The position numbers and the translations under genes are program-made. Shown here piece by piece: positions 50,958 through 59,673 of a stretch of DNA of 64,000 bases. Within the stretch, counting starts at the first letter, position 1, and the number at the start of each line of letters is the position of its first letter. Below the pieces are notes generated by a model. The model was not told where the DNA came from. It saw only the letters and a program-made list of their open reading frames with translations, and made no database searches. The DNA is taken from contig NZ_JSVC01000018.1 of assembly GCF_000814475.1 (NCBI RefSeq), forward strand, positions 62,001 through 126,000, in the 5' to 3' direction. This DNA is from Flavihumibacter solisilvae (GTDB taxonomy: Bacteria > Bacteroidota > Bacteroidia > Chitinophagales > Chitinophagaceae).

Positions 50958-53117
50958 ATGAAAAAAGTACTATCCGTTTGTATAGTGCTGCTGGTTGCGT
51001 GCGTCAGCACCTATGCCCAGCACACATTAAGTATTTCAATTAGAGACAAAGAAAGTAAGGAGCCACTCGCCGGGGCAACTGTAGAAATCCGTTCATTAAA
51101 AAGGAGCGCTGTAGCCGACAGTACCGGACTGGCTGTTATCACCAACCTGGCAACAGGTAAGTATTCATTACACTTCTCGTTTATTGGCTTCGAAGAACAG
51201 GAGGCCATGATAAGTGTGCCGGGGCAGGATCAGCTGTTTGAAGTCCTGCTACACAAAGCGGAAGAGGAACATGAAGAAGAAGTTGTGGTGCAGGCGACAC
51301 GGTCAGCCCGGCCGTTCCGGGATATTCCTACCCGCGTGGAAACGATCTCCGGTGAAGAGCTTGCAGAAAAGGCAAACATGAAACCAGGGGAAATTCGCAT
51401 GCTGCTGAGCGAAAGCACCGGGATCCAGACACAGCAGACCTCTGCTACCAGTTACAATTCGAGTATCCGGATCCAGGGGCTCGATGGCCGGTATACCCAA
51501 ATATTGAAGGATGGGTTCCCGCTATACGCCGGTTTCTCAGGTGGACTGAGCCTCATGCAACTGGTTCCGCTTGACCTGAAGCAGGTGGAAGTGATCAAAG
51601 GTTCAAGCAGTACGCTTTATGGCGGTGGGGCAATTGCGGGGTTGGTTAACCTGGTCAGTAAAACGCCGACAGAAAAGCGTGATCTGAGTTTCCTGGCAAA
51701 TGCTACATCTGCAGGTGGACTGGACCTCAGCGCTTTTTATGGACAACGCTTCAACAAGATTGGAGTGACCGTATTTGGTTCCCGGAATACCGGCCGGCCT
51801 TACGATCCGGCTGACATCGGGCTGACCGCTATCCCGGAGTTTCAACGCTATACGATCAATCCCCGGATCTTTTACTATGGTGACCGAACGACTGCAAATT
51901 TCGGTGTGAGCTATATCACCGAAGATCGTGTTGGCGGAAGTATGGATTACATAAAGAACGATGTGAGCGGTTACTATGAAAAGAATAACACGGATCGTTT
52001 TACCTCCCAGCTTGCTGTCACACACCGGCTAAGCGATAACGGCAGTTTGAACTTCAAGAATAGCTACAGTCATTTCAACAGGTCAATCAGGGTACCTGGC
52101 TACACGTTCATGGGTACACAAAAAAGCACCTATTCTGAATTGACATACTCGGCAGGCGCTGAAAAAATGGACTGGATAATCGGTGCCAATGTGCTCACTG
52201 ACCAATTCGATGAGGACAGGCAAAGTACGCCTGTACTCCGGAATTACGATTACACCACTTTTGGCGGCTTTATCCAGAATACCTGGCGACCTGGCGATGC
52301 ATTCTCACTCGAAACCGGCCTGCGTGGTGATTATGTAAAACAATATGGTTTCGAACTTTTGCCCCGGGTGTCGGCAATGTGGAAACTTACATCGCAGTTG
52401 ACTGCGCGGATTGGAGGTGGTTTTGGTTATAAAACGCCCACCGTATTCAACGAAGAGGCAGAGCGAATTCAGTTCCAGGGTATTCTTCCCATTAATGAAT
52501 CTACTGCCCGCAATGAACGTTCCGTTGGCGGAAACCTCGATGTGAATTATCGTACTCACCTTGGTGAGGTGGAACTCGTGATCAACCAGATGTTCTTTTA
52601 TACCCAACTGAACAGGCCGCTGGTGCTGGCAGATAAAGGTCAGGGTGAACAGGAATTTGTCAACGCAAACGGTCGCCTTGATACGCGTGGACTCGAAACC
52701 AACCTGCGTTTCAGGTACGAAGACCTCAAGTTGTTCATCGGCTATACGTTCGCTGATGTAAATACGCATTATGATGGCACGAAAGCATGGTTCCCGCTTA
52801 CCGCACGGCATCGCCTGAACAATGTGCTGATGTATGAAAAGGAAGAGAATTTCAAATTTGGCCTGGAAGCGTATTATGTCAGTCCGCAGCGTCTGAACGA
52901 CGGTACAACAGGCAGATCCTATTGGACGGCCGGTATAATGGGAGAGAAGATCTGGGAGAAGTTTTCGATCTTCCTTAACCTGGAGAATTTCACCAATACA
53001 AGGCAAACGAAATTTGGGCCGATTTACACCGGCCCAATTGACAATCCTGTATTCAATGATATCTATGCACCACTCGAAGGTCGGGTGCTGAATGGTGGAA
53101 TTAAACTGAGGTTGTAG
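50958..53117 (+). CDS. TonB-dependent receptor in the metal operon
   Basis: A 719-residue outer-membrane receptor. Signal peptide 1-20 (ends TYAQ); carboxypeptidase-regulatory-like beta domain about 22-105 (SIRDKESKEPLAGATVEI); plug about 115-235 with IRIQGLDGRYTQILKDGFPLY-like and VIKGSSSTLYGGGAIAGLVN; then the 22-strand barrel to the C-terminal GGIKLRL. At ~720 residues it is short enough to be a siderophore/metal-type receptor rather than SusC. Its place after a copper efflux operon suggests a metal ligand, like the copper receptor OprC, but this is inference. Confidence 0.88.
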   Translation: MKKVLSVCIVLLVACVSTYAQHTLSISIRDKESKEPLAGATVEIRSLKRSAVADSTGLAVITNLATGKYSLHFSFIGFEEQEAMISVPGQDQLFEVLLHKAEEEHEEEVVVQATRSARPFRDIPTRVETISGEELAEKANMKPGEIRMLLSESTGIQTQQTSATSYNSSIRIQGLDGRYTQILKDGFPLYAGFSGGLSLMQLVPLDLKQVEVIKGSSSTLYGGGAIAGLVNLVSKTPTEKRDLSFLANATSAGGLDLSAFYGQRFNKIGVTVFGSRNTGRPYDPADIGLTAIPEFQRYTINPRIFYYGDRTTANFGVSYITEDRVGGSMDYIKNDVSGYYEKNNTDRFTSQLAVTHRLSDNGSLNFKNSYSHFNRSIRVPGYTFMGTQKSTYSELTYSAGAEKMDWIIGANVLTDQFDEDRQSTPVLRNYDYTTFGGFIQNTWRPGDAFSLETGLRGDYVKQYGFELLPRVSAMWKLTSQLTARIGGGFGYKTPTVFNEEAERIQFQGILPINESTARNERSVGGNLDVNYRTHLGEVELVINQMFFYTQLNRPLVLADKGQGEQEFVNANGRLDTRGLETNLRFRYEDLKLFIGYTFADVNTHYDGTKAWFPLTARHRLNNVLMYEKEENFKFGLEAYYVSPQRLNDGTTGRSYWTAGIMGEKIWEKFSIFLNLENFTNTRQTKFGPIYTGPIDNPVFNDIYAPLEGRVLNGGIKLRL

Positions 53118-53144
53118 TTACCTGTATTTTGGTTGTGATTACTG

Positions 53145-53200
53145 GTTACAATACGTTCACATGAGGGTAACAGTAAGGTAACAGTGGCCGTCTACTTTTA
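53145..53200 (+). promoter_or_regulatory. Candidate PHO-box array and -7 box of the PhoX-like gene
   Basis: Four 7-mers repeat every 11 bp: GTTACAA (53145-53151), TTCACAT (53156-53162), GTAACAG (53167-53173) and GTAACAG (53178-53184), with 4-bp spacers. On the opposite strand the last two read CTGTTAC-N4-CTGTTAC, close to the enterobacterial PHO box CTGTCAT-N4-CTGTCAT. A -7-like TACTTTTA (53193-53200) follows 8 bp later, so the array takes the -33 place, as at activator-dependent pho promoters. Confidence 0.55.
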
Positions 53201-53215
53201 GGAAAATAAGCCACT

Positions 53216-54676
53216 ATGAATTTTCGTTCCAGCACGGCCGTTATGGTAGGCCTGGTTTCCATCACCGGTATTTATGGATGTAATAAATTGAATGAATACC
53301 TCGGCGATTGGGATGGTGTAAAGCCCAACCCAAAGATTGAATTGAAGAGTCATTCTATCACCCCGTCACTGGTGAGGATGGCTACTGGTTTCGAGCAGAC
53401 CGAAATCTATCCCCTTATCGGGAGTGATGATGTGTTGCCCGGCAGCCCATCCTTTATTTATGGCGCCCAGCCCGATGGTGGAGGACTGATCAAAAATGAA
53501 GAGGGAAAAGGATACGTGATGATCACCAACCATGAAATTCTCCGCGGTGTATCACGCGTTTTTCTCGATGAAACATTTAAGCCGGTAAAAGGAGAATATA
53601 TTGTTGATGGCGATGGCGGCCAGTGGCGCCTTTGTTCGGCATCCATGGCAACTCCAAAAGAACATGGATTCGGCCCGCTTTTCCTCACAGCCGGTGAAAG
53701 CGGATCAGAATCGAGGATCCATGCCATTAATCCCTTTGCGCCTGTATCCGATAAAAAAAGGACTGACCGTGTGGTTCCTGCACTTGGTCGCGCCAGCATG
53801 GAAAACGCAGTGCCTCTGCCTAAGGATGCATTCAGGGGTAAAACAGTTATCGCTATTGGCGAAGATGATGCAAGCGGACAAGTGGTATTGTATGTTTCAA
53901 ATGGTGTGGGCAACCTGGAGAATGGAAGCCTGTATATGATGAAGAGATCAAATAACGATCCTGTTGAAACAAATATGGAAGTCGGCTCTGCATATGATGT
54001 GGAATTCGTGCAGATCGATAACCATACCACTGCAACAGGTGTTGAAATCGCAGCCCAGTCCGTAGCGAAAAATGCCATCCAGTTTGCACGGGTTGAAGAC
54101 CTGGATTATCGCAAAGGCGGTGGTGACAACAGTCGCGAATTGTACTTTGTGTCTACCGGCGTGAACGGGCAGACCGGTAAAACAAAATGGGGCCGTCTTT
54201 ACCGTCTTGTTTTTGAAAAGAACAATCCTTTGAAAGGTAAACTTACGCCGGTTGCTGATGGTGGTATCAACCCCGGCAACGACCTGATCAATCCTGATAA
54301 CGTGTGTGCAACCGAAAACTTTGTGTATGTACAGGAAGACGGTGATTCATATTACCCGGAAGCATTGCATGATTCCTGGATCTGGCAGTATAATATCAAA
54401 ACCGGTACTTATAAGCCTTATGTGAAAATGGATCATCGCCGCGATGATGCAGCATTCAGCGCGAAATATAACACAGTGGCCAATAACCGCCTTGGTTCCT
54501 GGGAGTTTGGTGCCATGTATGATGTTTCTGAAACCATCGGATCGCCAAATACATTCATCCTGAATATCCATCCGCATACCTGGCAGGAGAGCAAGTTCCT
54601 GAATGCAGACGGCAGTACTGTTTCAGGCAATATGGAAGGTGGGCAGACCATCATTCTCAGGGGAGTTCAGAAATAA
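53216..54676 (+). CDS. PhoX-like (DUF839) lipoprotein, putative alkaline phosphatase
   Basis: A 486-residue lipoprotein (lipobox-like IYGC, C22). The order of segments follows PhoX/DUF839 propellers: GKGYVMITNHEILRG (near 100; PhoX has VNHEY here), GRASMENAVPLP (near 200), VIAIGEDDASGQVVLYVSN (near 220; GDD in PhoX) and DLINPDNVCATENFVYVQEDG (near 360). PhoX enzymes are calcium/iron alkaline phosphatases induced by phosphate starvation, and the PHO-box-like array upstream supports that. Unlike classic PhoX it has a lipoprotein rather than a Tat signal. It is a PhoX-family propeller with good likelihood; phosphatase activity is less certain. Confidence 0.6.
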   Translation: MNFRSSTAVMVGLVSITGIYGCNKLNEYLGDWDGVKPNPKIELKSHSITPSLVRMATGFEQTEIYPLIGSDDVLPGSPSFIYGAQPDGGGLIKNEEGKGYVMITNHEILRGVSRVFLDETFKPVKGEYIVDGDGGQWRLCSASMATPKEHGFGPLFLTAGESGSESRIHAINPFAPVSDKKRTDRVVPALGRASMENAVPLPKDAFRGKTVIAIGEDDASGQVVLYVSNGVGNLENGSLYMMKRSNNDPVETNMEVGSAYDVEFVQIDNHTTATGVEIAAQSVAKNAIQFARVEDLDYRKGGGDNSRELYFVSTGVNGQTGKTKWGRLYRLVFEKNNPLKGKLTPVADGGINPGNDLINPDNVCATENFVYVQEDGDSYYPEALHDSWIWQYNIKTGTYKPYVKMDHRRDDAAFSAKYNTVANNRLGSWEFGAMYDVSETIGSPNTFILNIHPHTWQESKFLNADGSTVSGNMEGGQTIILRGVQK

Positions 54677-54694
54677 TATTTACTATATCGTTTA

Positions 54695-54730
54695 GTCCTC
54701 CTTTCGTCAGAAGGGAGGACATTTCTTTTG
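54695..54730 (+). terminator. Terminator after the PhoX-like gene
   Basis: GTCCTCC and its complement GGAGGAC (54695-54701 and 54714-54720) extend inward by a few more pairs including a wobble, with a short loop, followed by ATTTCTTTTG. It is 19 bp after the stop codon. Confidence 0.65.
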
Positions 54731-54733
54731 TTT

Positions 54734-56548
54734 ATGGAGATGAAAATTTTACAGCGGATAGCAGTGATTGTGATTATTGGATTGGCGGCTTTTGGTTGCG
54801 CGCCAGGTACCGGCAAAAAGGAAATTGATGAAATTCACCGGCTCACTGAAGCCCGGTTCAGCGGCATGGAGCAATGGCTCGACAGTGGCTTTATTCCCCT
54901 GGCCGGCACTACAACAGACACCGCAGTATTAAAAAGATCTTACCGTGAGGGCAGGAGACAATATAAGGAGATTGCCTTCCTCGTGGAATATTTTTACCCC
55001 AGTTCTTCGCGGTTTATTCTTGGACCCGCGCTCGATGAAATTGAGGCACAGGAACACCAGGTGTCGGAACCAGGGGGCTTCCAGGTTATGGAAGAATCAC
55101 TGTTTACAAACGCTGTTGCCGATACCGCTTTCCTGAAACGGGAAGCCCGGAAAATGAGATCCCTGTTCTTCCGTTTGCACGGCATCTGGACGCAGGAAAC
55201 TTTTCGCGACGACCAGGTATTTGATGCGATCCGGACGGATATAGCCAGGATGACGACACTGCAATTGACTGGTTTTGATGCGCCTGTTTCCCTGGAAGGA
55301 TTACAGGAGATTCCTGTTTCCCTCGGCTCATACCAGGAGGTGTTGAACATTTATCGCAGCAAGGTTCCCGGCATGGAAAAGGCTGATAAACTGATTACAG
55401 CTGCGGGCGAATTTGCTGCCCGGTACCAGGACTTCGATGCCTTTCCGAGGTTGGAATTCATTACGTGGTACCTGAACCCGCTGTCGGCAACCATACTGCA
55501 TTTGCAGGAGCAAGCAGGGATTCCGGTATTGAATAACATCGGGGCTTTAAACATGGCGGCTCCGCACATCTTTACAGATAGCTCTATCCGGCAGGATTTC
55601 TTTATTCCCGACGCCACTTCGGCTATCAGCAAACAAAAGGTCCAACTGGGCAGGAAATTGTTTTACGACCCCGTTCTGTCTAATTCAAACAGCATCAGTT
55701 GTGCGTCCTGCCACCTTCCGGAAAAAGCATTTACCGATGGATTAACAACAAGTCCTGCACTTGGGAGCAAGGGCAATCTAAAGCGCAATACGCCAACACT
55801 TTTTTATGCTGGTTTGCAGAAAGCGCAGTTCATGGACCTGCGTGTGGCTTTCCTGGAAGACCAGGTGAAGGATGTTGTGGAAAGCAAGGACGAGATCCAT
55901 GGCAATATGGATAGTGCGGCAAGGAAAATGTCGAAAGATCCGGAGTATTCAAAACTATTTGCTGCCGCTTTTCCAGGTTGGCGCGACAGTATCTCCACCC
56001 GCCAGGTGCAGGTAGCGCTGGCTTCGTTTATCCGGTCGCTAAACCCATTTCGGAGCGCCTTTGATCTTTACCTGAATGGCGATACAACGCAACTGTCGGC
56101 AAGCCAGCAACGCGGATTTGACCTGTTTGCCGGAAAAGCAAAATGCGCAACCTGCCATTTTGTTCCTTTGTTCAATGGTACGGTTCCTCCTGCATTTGCG
56201 GTGTCAGAGGGAGAAGTGCTTGGGGTAATGGACAAGCCTGGCTCCGCGAATATCGATCCTGACCAGGGCAGGTATGCAATCTATAAAATTGACAATTTCA
56301 GGCATGCATTTAAAACTCCCACATTAAGGAACATTTCACTCACAGCACCGTATATGCATCAGGGTGGCTATCGTACGCTGGAAGAGGTTCTCGCATTCTA
56401 CAATTCAGGTGGGGCTGCCGGTCGGGGAATCAGCCTGCAGAATCAAACACTTCCTGCCGATTCGCTTCGGTTGTCCAAAACAGAGATCTCTGACATTATC
56501 CATTTCATGGAGGCCCTTTCAGACCCGGAAGGCACCAGGCGGTTTTAA
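54734..56548 (+). CDS. Di-haem cytochrome c peroxidase with long N-terminal domain
   Basis: A 604-residue lipoprotein (FGC, C22). The C-terminal half (about 290-590) is a bacterial di-haem peroxidase/MauG-like unit with haem motifs CASCH near residue 323 and CATCH near 472, plus GRKLFYDPVLS before the first haem. The N-terminal ~270 residues are a helical domain with no assignment by eye; its size and helical content recall imelysin-like iron-related domains, low confidence. Reaction: reduction of hydrogen peroxide with electrons from periplasmic cytochromes, or a MauG-type oxidation. Start ATG at 54734 or 54740. Follows a terminator. Confidence 0.85.
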   Translation: MEMKILQRIAVIVIIGLAAFGCAPGTGKKEIDEIHRLTEARFSGMEQWLDSGFIPLAGTTTDTAVLKRSYREGRRQYKEIAFLVEYFYPSSSRFILGPALDEIEAQEHQVSEPGGFQVMEESLFTNAVADTAFLKREARKMRSLFFRLHGIWTQETFRDDQVFDAIRTDIARMTTLQLTGFDAPVSLEGLQEIPVSLGSYQEVLNIYRSKVPGMEKADKLITAAGEFAARYQDFDAFPRLEFITWYLNPLSATILHLQEQAGIPVLNNIGALNMAAPHIFTDSSIRQDFFIPDATSAISKQKVQLGRKLFYDPVLSNSNSISCASCHLPEKAFTDGLTTSPALGSKGNLKRNTPTLFYAGLQKAQFMDLRVAFLEDQVKDVVESKDEIHGNMDSAARKMSKDPEYSKLFAAAFPGWRDSISTRQVQVALASFIRSLNPFRSAFDLYLNGDTTQLSASQQRGFDLFAGKAKCATCHFVPLFNGTVPPAFAVSEGEVLGVMDKPGSANIDPDQGRYAIYKIDNFRHAFKTPTLRNISLTAPYMHQGGYRTLEEVLAFYNSGGAAGRGISLQNQTLPADSLRLSKTEISDIIHFMEALSDPEGTRRF

Positions 56549-56573
56549 ACGTCTGGAATTGCTATTTTTAAGA

Positions 56574-57893
56574 ATGGAAGCTTCCTTTTTACAAACTCTG
56601 CTGTTCCTGGCCGTAGGCATAAGCGTTATCGTGGTATTAACGGCCAGGTTCAGGGTCCATGCTTTTTTTGCGTTACTTATTTCCTGCTTCATAGTGGGGC
56701 TGGGTGTCCAGCTTTCCGTGAGTGAGATCATTACTGCGACAAAAGACGGTTTTGGCAATGTGATGAAGTCACTCGGCCTGATCATCGTGCTCGGTACAGC
56801 GCTTGGTGTGATCCTTGAACATACCGGCAGCACGCAGGTTATGGCCAGTTACATTTTACGCAAAGTGGGAGTGAAGCGTGCACCTCTCGCAATGAACATT
56901 ACAGGCTTTATTGTCGGGCTGCCGATTTTTTGTGACTCGGGATATATTGTTCTCAATGGGTTGAACCAGTCGCTGGCAAGACGCACAGGCATTCCCGTGG
57001 TGATCATGGCAACTTCGCTTGCAACAGGATTGTATTCCGTGCATTGCCTGATCCCGCCACATCCCGGTGCTGCTGCCGCTGCAGGGATAATAGGTGTTGA
57101 TTTCGGGACTTTGATTTTGGTGGGTGGGTGCATCGCTATACCGGCAAGTGCGGTTGGATATTTGTGGGCAAAGTTTGCCGGCAAAAAATCAGCAGTGGCT
57201 ACGGCTGAAGTAGCGGCCGCAACCGAAAACCCGGATCAACCTTCAGTCCTTAAATCTTTTCTACCGGTTATAATCCCCATCCTCCTGATCGCGCTAAGGT
57301 CGTTTTCCGACAAGTATGTTGACAGCAAATTCTGGAAGGAATGTCTTGTGGTGGGAGACCCGGTTATCGCACTATCGATTGGTGTGTTGCTCGCGCTGAA
57401 TGGCAAAAGGGGGTGGACTAAAGAAAAACTCGGTTCCTTGTTGCAGGACGCAGCTGAAAAGGCAGGTGGCATCCTGGTGATCATTGGGGCTGGTGGCGCT
57501 TTCGGTGCGGTGCTGGCGGCCACGAATATCGGCGGTCATTTAAGCGGGTCATTAGACCTTGGCAGCCTGGGCATATTGTTCCCTTTTCTCCTTACAGCAC
57601 TGCTGAAAACTGCCCAGGGGTCTTCAACGGTAGCCATCATTACATCCGCTTCTATAATAGCGCCGCTGATGCCTTCCTTAATGATGGATAAGGGCAATGG
57701 CCCTTTATTCTGTGTGTTGTCGATGGGCGCGGGATCCATGATGGTTTCCCATGCCAATGACGCCTATTTCTGGGTGATTGCGAGGTTTTCCGGGCTGGAA
57801 ATGAAAGAGATGCTGCGGGTATATACTGTCGCCAGTATCCTGATGGGACTAACGGCCTTCCTGGTGACCTGGCTGGTGTGGATAGCATTTTGA
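56574..57893 (+). CDS. GntP-family permease (gluconate/organic acid transporter)
   Basis: A 439-residue inner-membrane protein with about 12-14 membrane segments. Family strings: TKDGFGNVMKSLGLIIVLGTALG, GLPIFCDSGYIVLNGL, HCLIPPHPGAAAAAGIIGVD (near 160) and a C-terminal SHANDAYFWVIARFSG. GntP members import gluconate, fructuronate, glycerate or similar acids with protons; the substrate is not predictable, and no gluconate kinase is adjacent. The ATG at 56574 is preferred over a long upstream frame through the peroxidase gene. A TATTTTTA box at 56563-56570 lies just before the start. Confidence 0.88.
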   Translation: MEASFLQTLLFLAVGISVIVVLTARFRVHAFFALLISCFIVGLGVQLSVSEIITATKDGFGNVMKSLGLIIVLGTALGVILEHTGSTQVMASYILRKVGVKRAPLAMNITGFIVGLPIFCDSGYIVLNGLNQSLARRTGIPVVIMATSLATGLYSVHCLIPPHPGAAAAAGIIGVDFGTLILVGGCIAIPASAVGYLWAKFAGKKSAVATAEVAAATENPDQPSVLKSFLPVIIPILLIALRSFSDKYVDSKFWKECLVVGDPVIALSIGVLLALNGKRGWTKEKLGSLLQDAAEKAGGILVIIGAGGAFGAVLAATNIGGHLSGSLDLGSLGILFPFLLTALLKTAQGSSTVAIITSASIIAPLMPSLMMDKGNGPLFCVLSMGAGSMMVSHANDAYFWVIARFSGLEMKEMLRVYTVASILMGLTAFLVTWLVWIAF

Positions 57894-57896
57894 AGG

Positions 57897-58319
57897 TTAT
57901 GCCTGGTTGAATCCATATCGGATTGCCGCTTCAAGGATATCGATGTTGATATCTTTAAGTGCTTTGAACTTGATGCAATACCCGGTGACACTCGCCTTGC
58001 CAATTTCCTTCCCAAATGTTTGCGCTAAATAAGTCTTATCCTTAAGCCCAAGGATATAGACAGAGATCCCGGTTTTGTTTGCGCTGATGCCAATCCGAAA
58101 CCACTCGGCAGTTTTTCCATTGGCATATTTCATTGTCTGTGATCCATATCCAATTGTAGGATTTGCAACCGTTTTATTTTCGCTGTCCTTACCATCGCTG
58201 AACCATAATTTACATCCTGGCGATACCTGGAGTGTGCGCTCGTGCAAGGCCTGCATGTCAGCACGTTTAGCATCAGGCTGACTGCCAATGTACTCTTTGA
58301 TTTGCCCTTCTACGTTCAT
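57897..58319 (-). CDS. DUF1801 domain protein (YdhG-like), copy 1
   Basis: A 140-residue cytoplasmic protein with the DUF1801 fold: DMQALHERTLQVSPGCKLWFSDG at the N-terminus, TIGYGSQTM (the GYG-type signature near 56), WFRIGISANKTGISVYILG and a C-terminal NIDILEAAIRYG. Family function unknown; some members are iron-binding or frataxin-like folds. Tail to tail with the GntP gene (3-bp gap). Confidence 0.8.
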   Translation of the reverse strand: MNVEGQIKEYIGSQPDAKRADMQALHERTLQVSPGCKLWFSDGKDSENKTVANPTIGYGSQTMKYANGKTAEWFRIGISANKTGISVYILGLKDKTYLAQTFGKEIGKASVTGYCIKFKALKDINIDILEAAIRYGFNQA

Positions 58320-58368
58320 GCTTTTTTATTTTGTCATAAATTAGACTTGTACCTAAAATAATATAATT

Positions 58369-59175
58369 ATGAAGTACATCCTATATGTATTTTGTATGCT
58401 TTTGTGCCTGGCGTCAGTTGCGCAGCAAAAGAATACGAAGGAAGTTAAGGTATTACTGATTGGTACTTTCCATTTTGATAACCCCGGGTTGGATGTCGCA
58501 AAATTCAAGGATGCCGATATCTTATCGCAGAAGCGACAGCGGGAAGTGGAGGAAGTAACCAGCCTGCTGAAGAGATTTGCGCCTGATAAAATATTTATCG
58601 AAGCAGTTCCTGCCAGGCAGTCTCAGATTGATTCTGCTTTTACATTATACAAGGCTGGGAAAAAAGAGCTTCGTGCCTCTGAAGTTGAGCAGCTTGGTTT
58701 TCGGCTTGCAAAGCAATTAGGTCATTCAACTTTATATGGGGTAGATTACCAGGAAACTAAATTCCCATTTGATAGTTTGATGAAATCGGCCACGGAGGCC
58801 GGGCAAACTGGTATCACATCTCACGTTCAAAAAACTATTGAAGAAGTACAGACTTCATTTAATGAAGCATTGCAAAAACTTACGATCAAAGAGATGTTGT
58901 TACGTGAGAACAGTGAAGATATGATAAAACTACAGCATGAATTTTACTTCAAGCTTTTACCGGCAGGAAAGCCCGGTAATCATGTTGGTTCTTATTTAGT
59001 GAGTGAATGGTGGCGAAGGAACATGGTGATTTGTGAGAACATACTAAAGCAGCTAAATGGCAATGAAGAAAAAGTATTGGTCATTTTTGGCTCCGGACAT
59101 ACAGCCATTCTGAATGAAATAATGAAGTTTAATCCTGCCATTAAACTGGTGCCGGCTTCAGAAGTGTTACGTTAA
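58369..59175 (+). CDS. DUF5694 exported protein
   Basis: A 268-residue periplasmic protein, signal peptide ~18 residues (ends ASVAQQ). It has the TraB/EreA-like arrangement used by DUF5694: VLLIGTFHFDNPG (near 29), FIEAVPARQ (near 73), WWRRNMVICENIL (near 205) and VIFGSGHTAILNEI (near 239). The conserved His and Glu residues suggest a metal-dependent hydrolase, but no activity is established. Its last 4 bp overlap the convergent DUF1801 gene. Confidence 0.82.
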   Translation: MKYILYVFCMLLCLASVAQQKNTKEVKVLLIGTFHFDNPGLDVAKFKDADILSQKRQREVEEVTSLLKRFAPDKIFIEAVPARQSQIDSAFTLYKAGKKELRASEVEQLGFRLAKQLGHSTLYGVDYQETKFPFDSLMKSATEAGQTGITSHVQKTIEEVQTSFNEALQKLTIKEMLLRENSEDMIKLQHEFYFKLLPAGKPGNHVGSYLVSEWWRRNMVICENILKQLNGNEEKVLVIFGSGHTAILNEIMKFNPAIKLVPASEVLR

Positions 59176-59642
59176 GTCTTTTTTCTGTGATTCTTAAAGC
59201 TGCTTTCATACATTTCAATCCAGTCATCAGGCGTTATCTTGGAAACCAGCTCACCGATAAGTTCATACGGGATGTCTTCCGCTTTTTTATAGCGCAAACA
59301 GCTCTTGCCCATATCCAGTTTTTTTGGAGAGGCTTTAGCATGCGCCGCGGTAAACCATTCCAATAGTTTGGGGTCCGCATAGATCCCCATGTGGTAAACA
59401 GCAATAAAATTTTTCTGCGAGGCAAATCCAAGGAATGGCAGGGGCAATTTCGGATCGCAGTGATAGCCCGCGGGGTATTTACTGTGCGGTACTGAATAAC
59501 CAGCCATGCCATATCCCATGCCCTCCTGGAAACCTTCAGGAATATTCTTTTTGATCACATTTCTTAATTCAGTGATCGCTTTCTTCCTGTCTTCCGGAAG
59601 TTCGTCTATGTACTGATCAACAGTTGTTGCCTTCGACTGCAT
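59172..59642 (-). CDS. DUF1801 domain protein, copy 2
   Basis: A 156-residue cytoplasmic protein. MQSKATTVDQYIDELPEDRKKAI at the start, EGMGYGMAGYSVP (near 40), LPFLGFASQKNFIAVYHMG (near 67) and LDMGKSCLRYKKAEDIPYELI (near 109) are DUF1801 family strings. It is only distantly like copy 1 at 57897, so not a recent duplicate. The ATG at 59642 is preferred to one 57 bp upstream, which would add Cys/His-rich non-family residues. Function unknown. Confidence 0.82.
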   Translation of the reverse strand: MQSKATTVDQYIDELPEDRKKAITELRNVIKKNIPEGFQEGMGYGMAGYSVPHSKYPAGYHCDPKLPLPFLGFASQKNFIAVYHMGIYADPKLLEWFTAAHAKASPKKLDMGKSCLRYKKAEDIPYELIGELVSKITPDDWIEMYESSFKNHRKKT

Positions 59643-59673
59643 ATACCGAAAGTATAAAAAAATCCTATAATGC

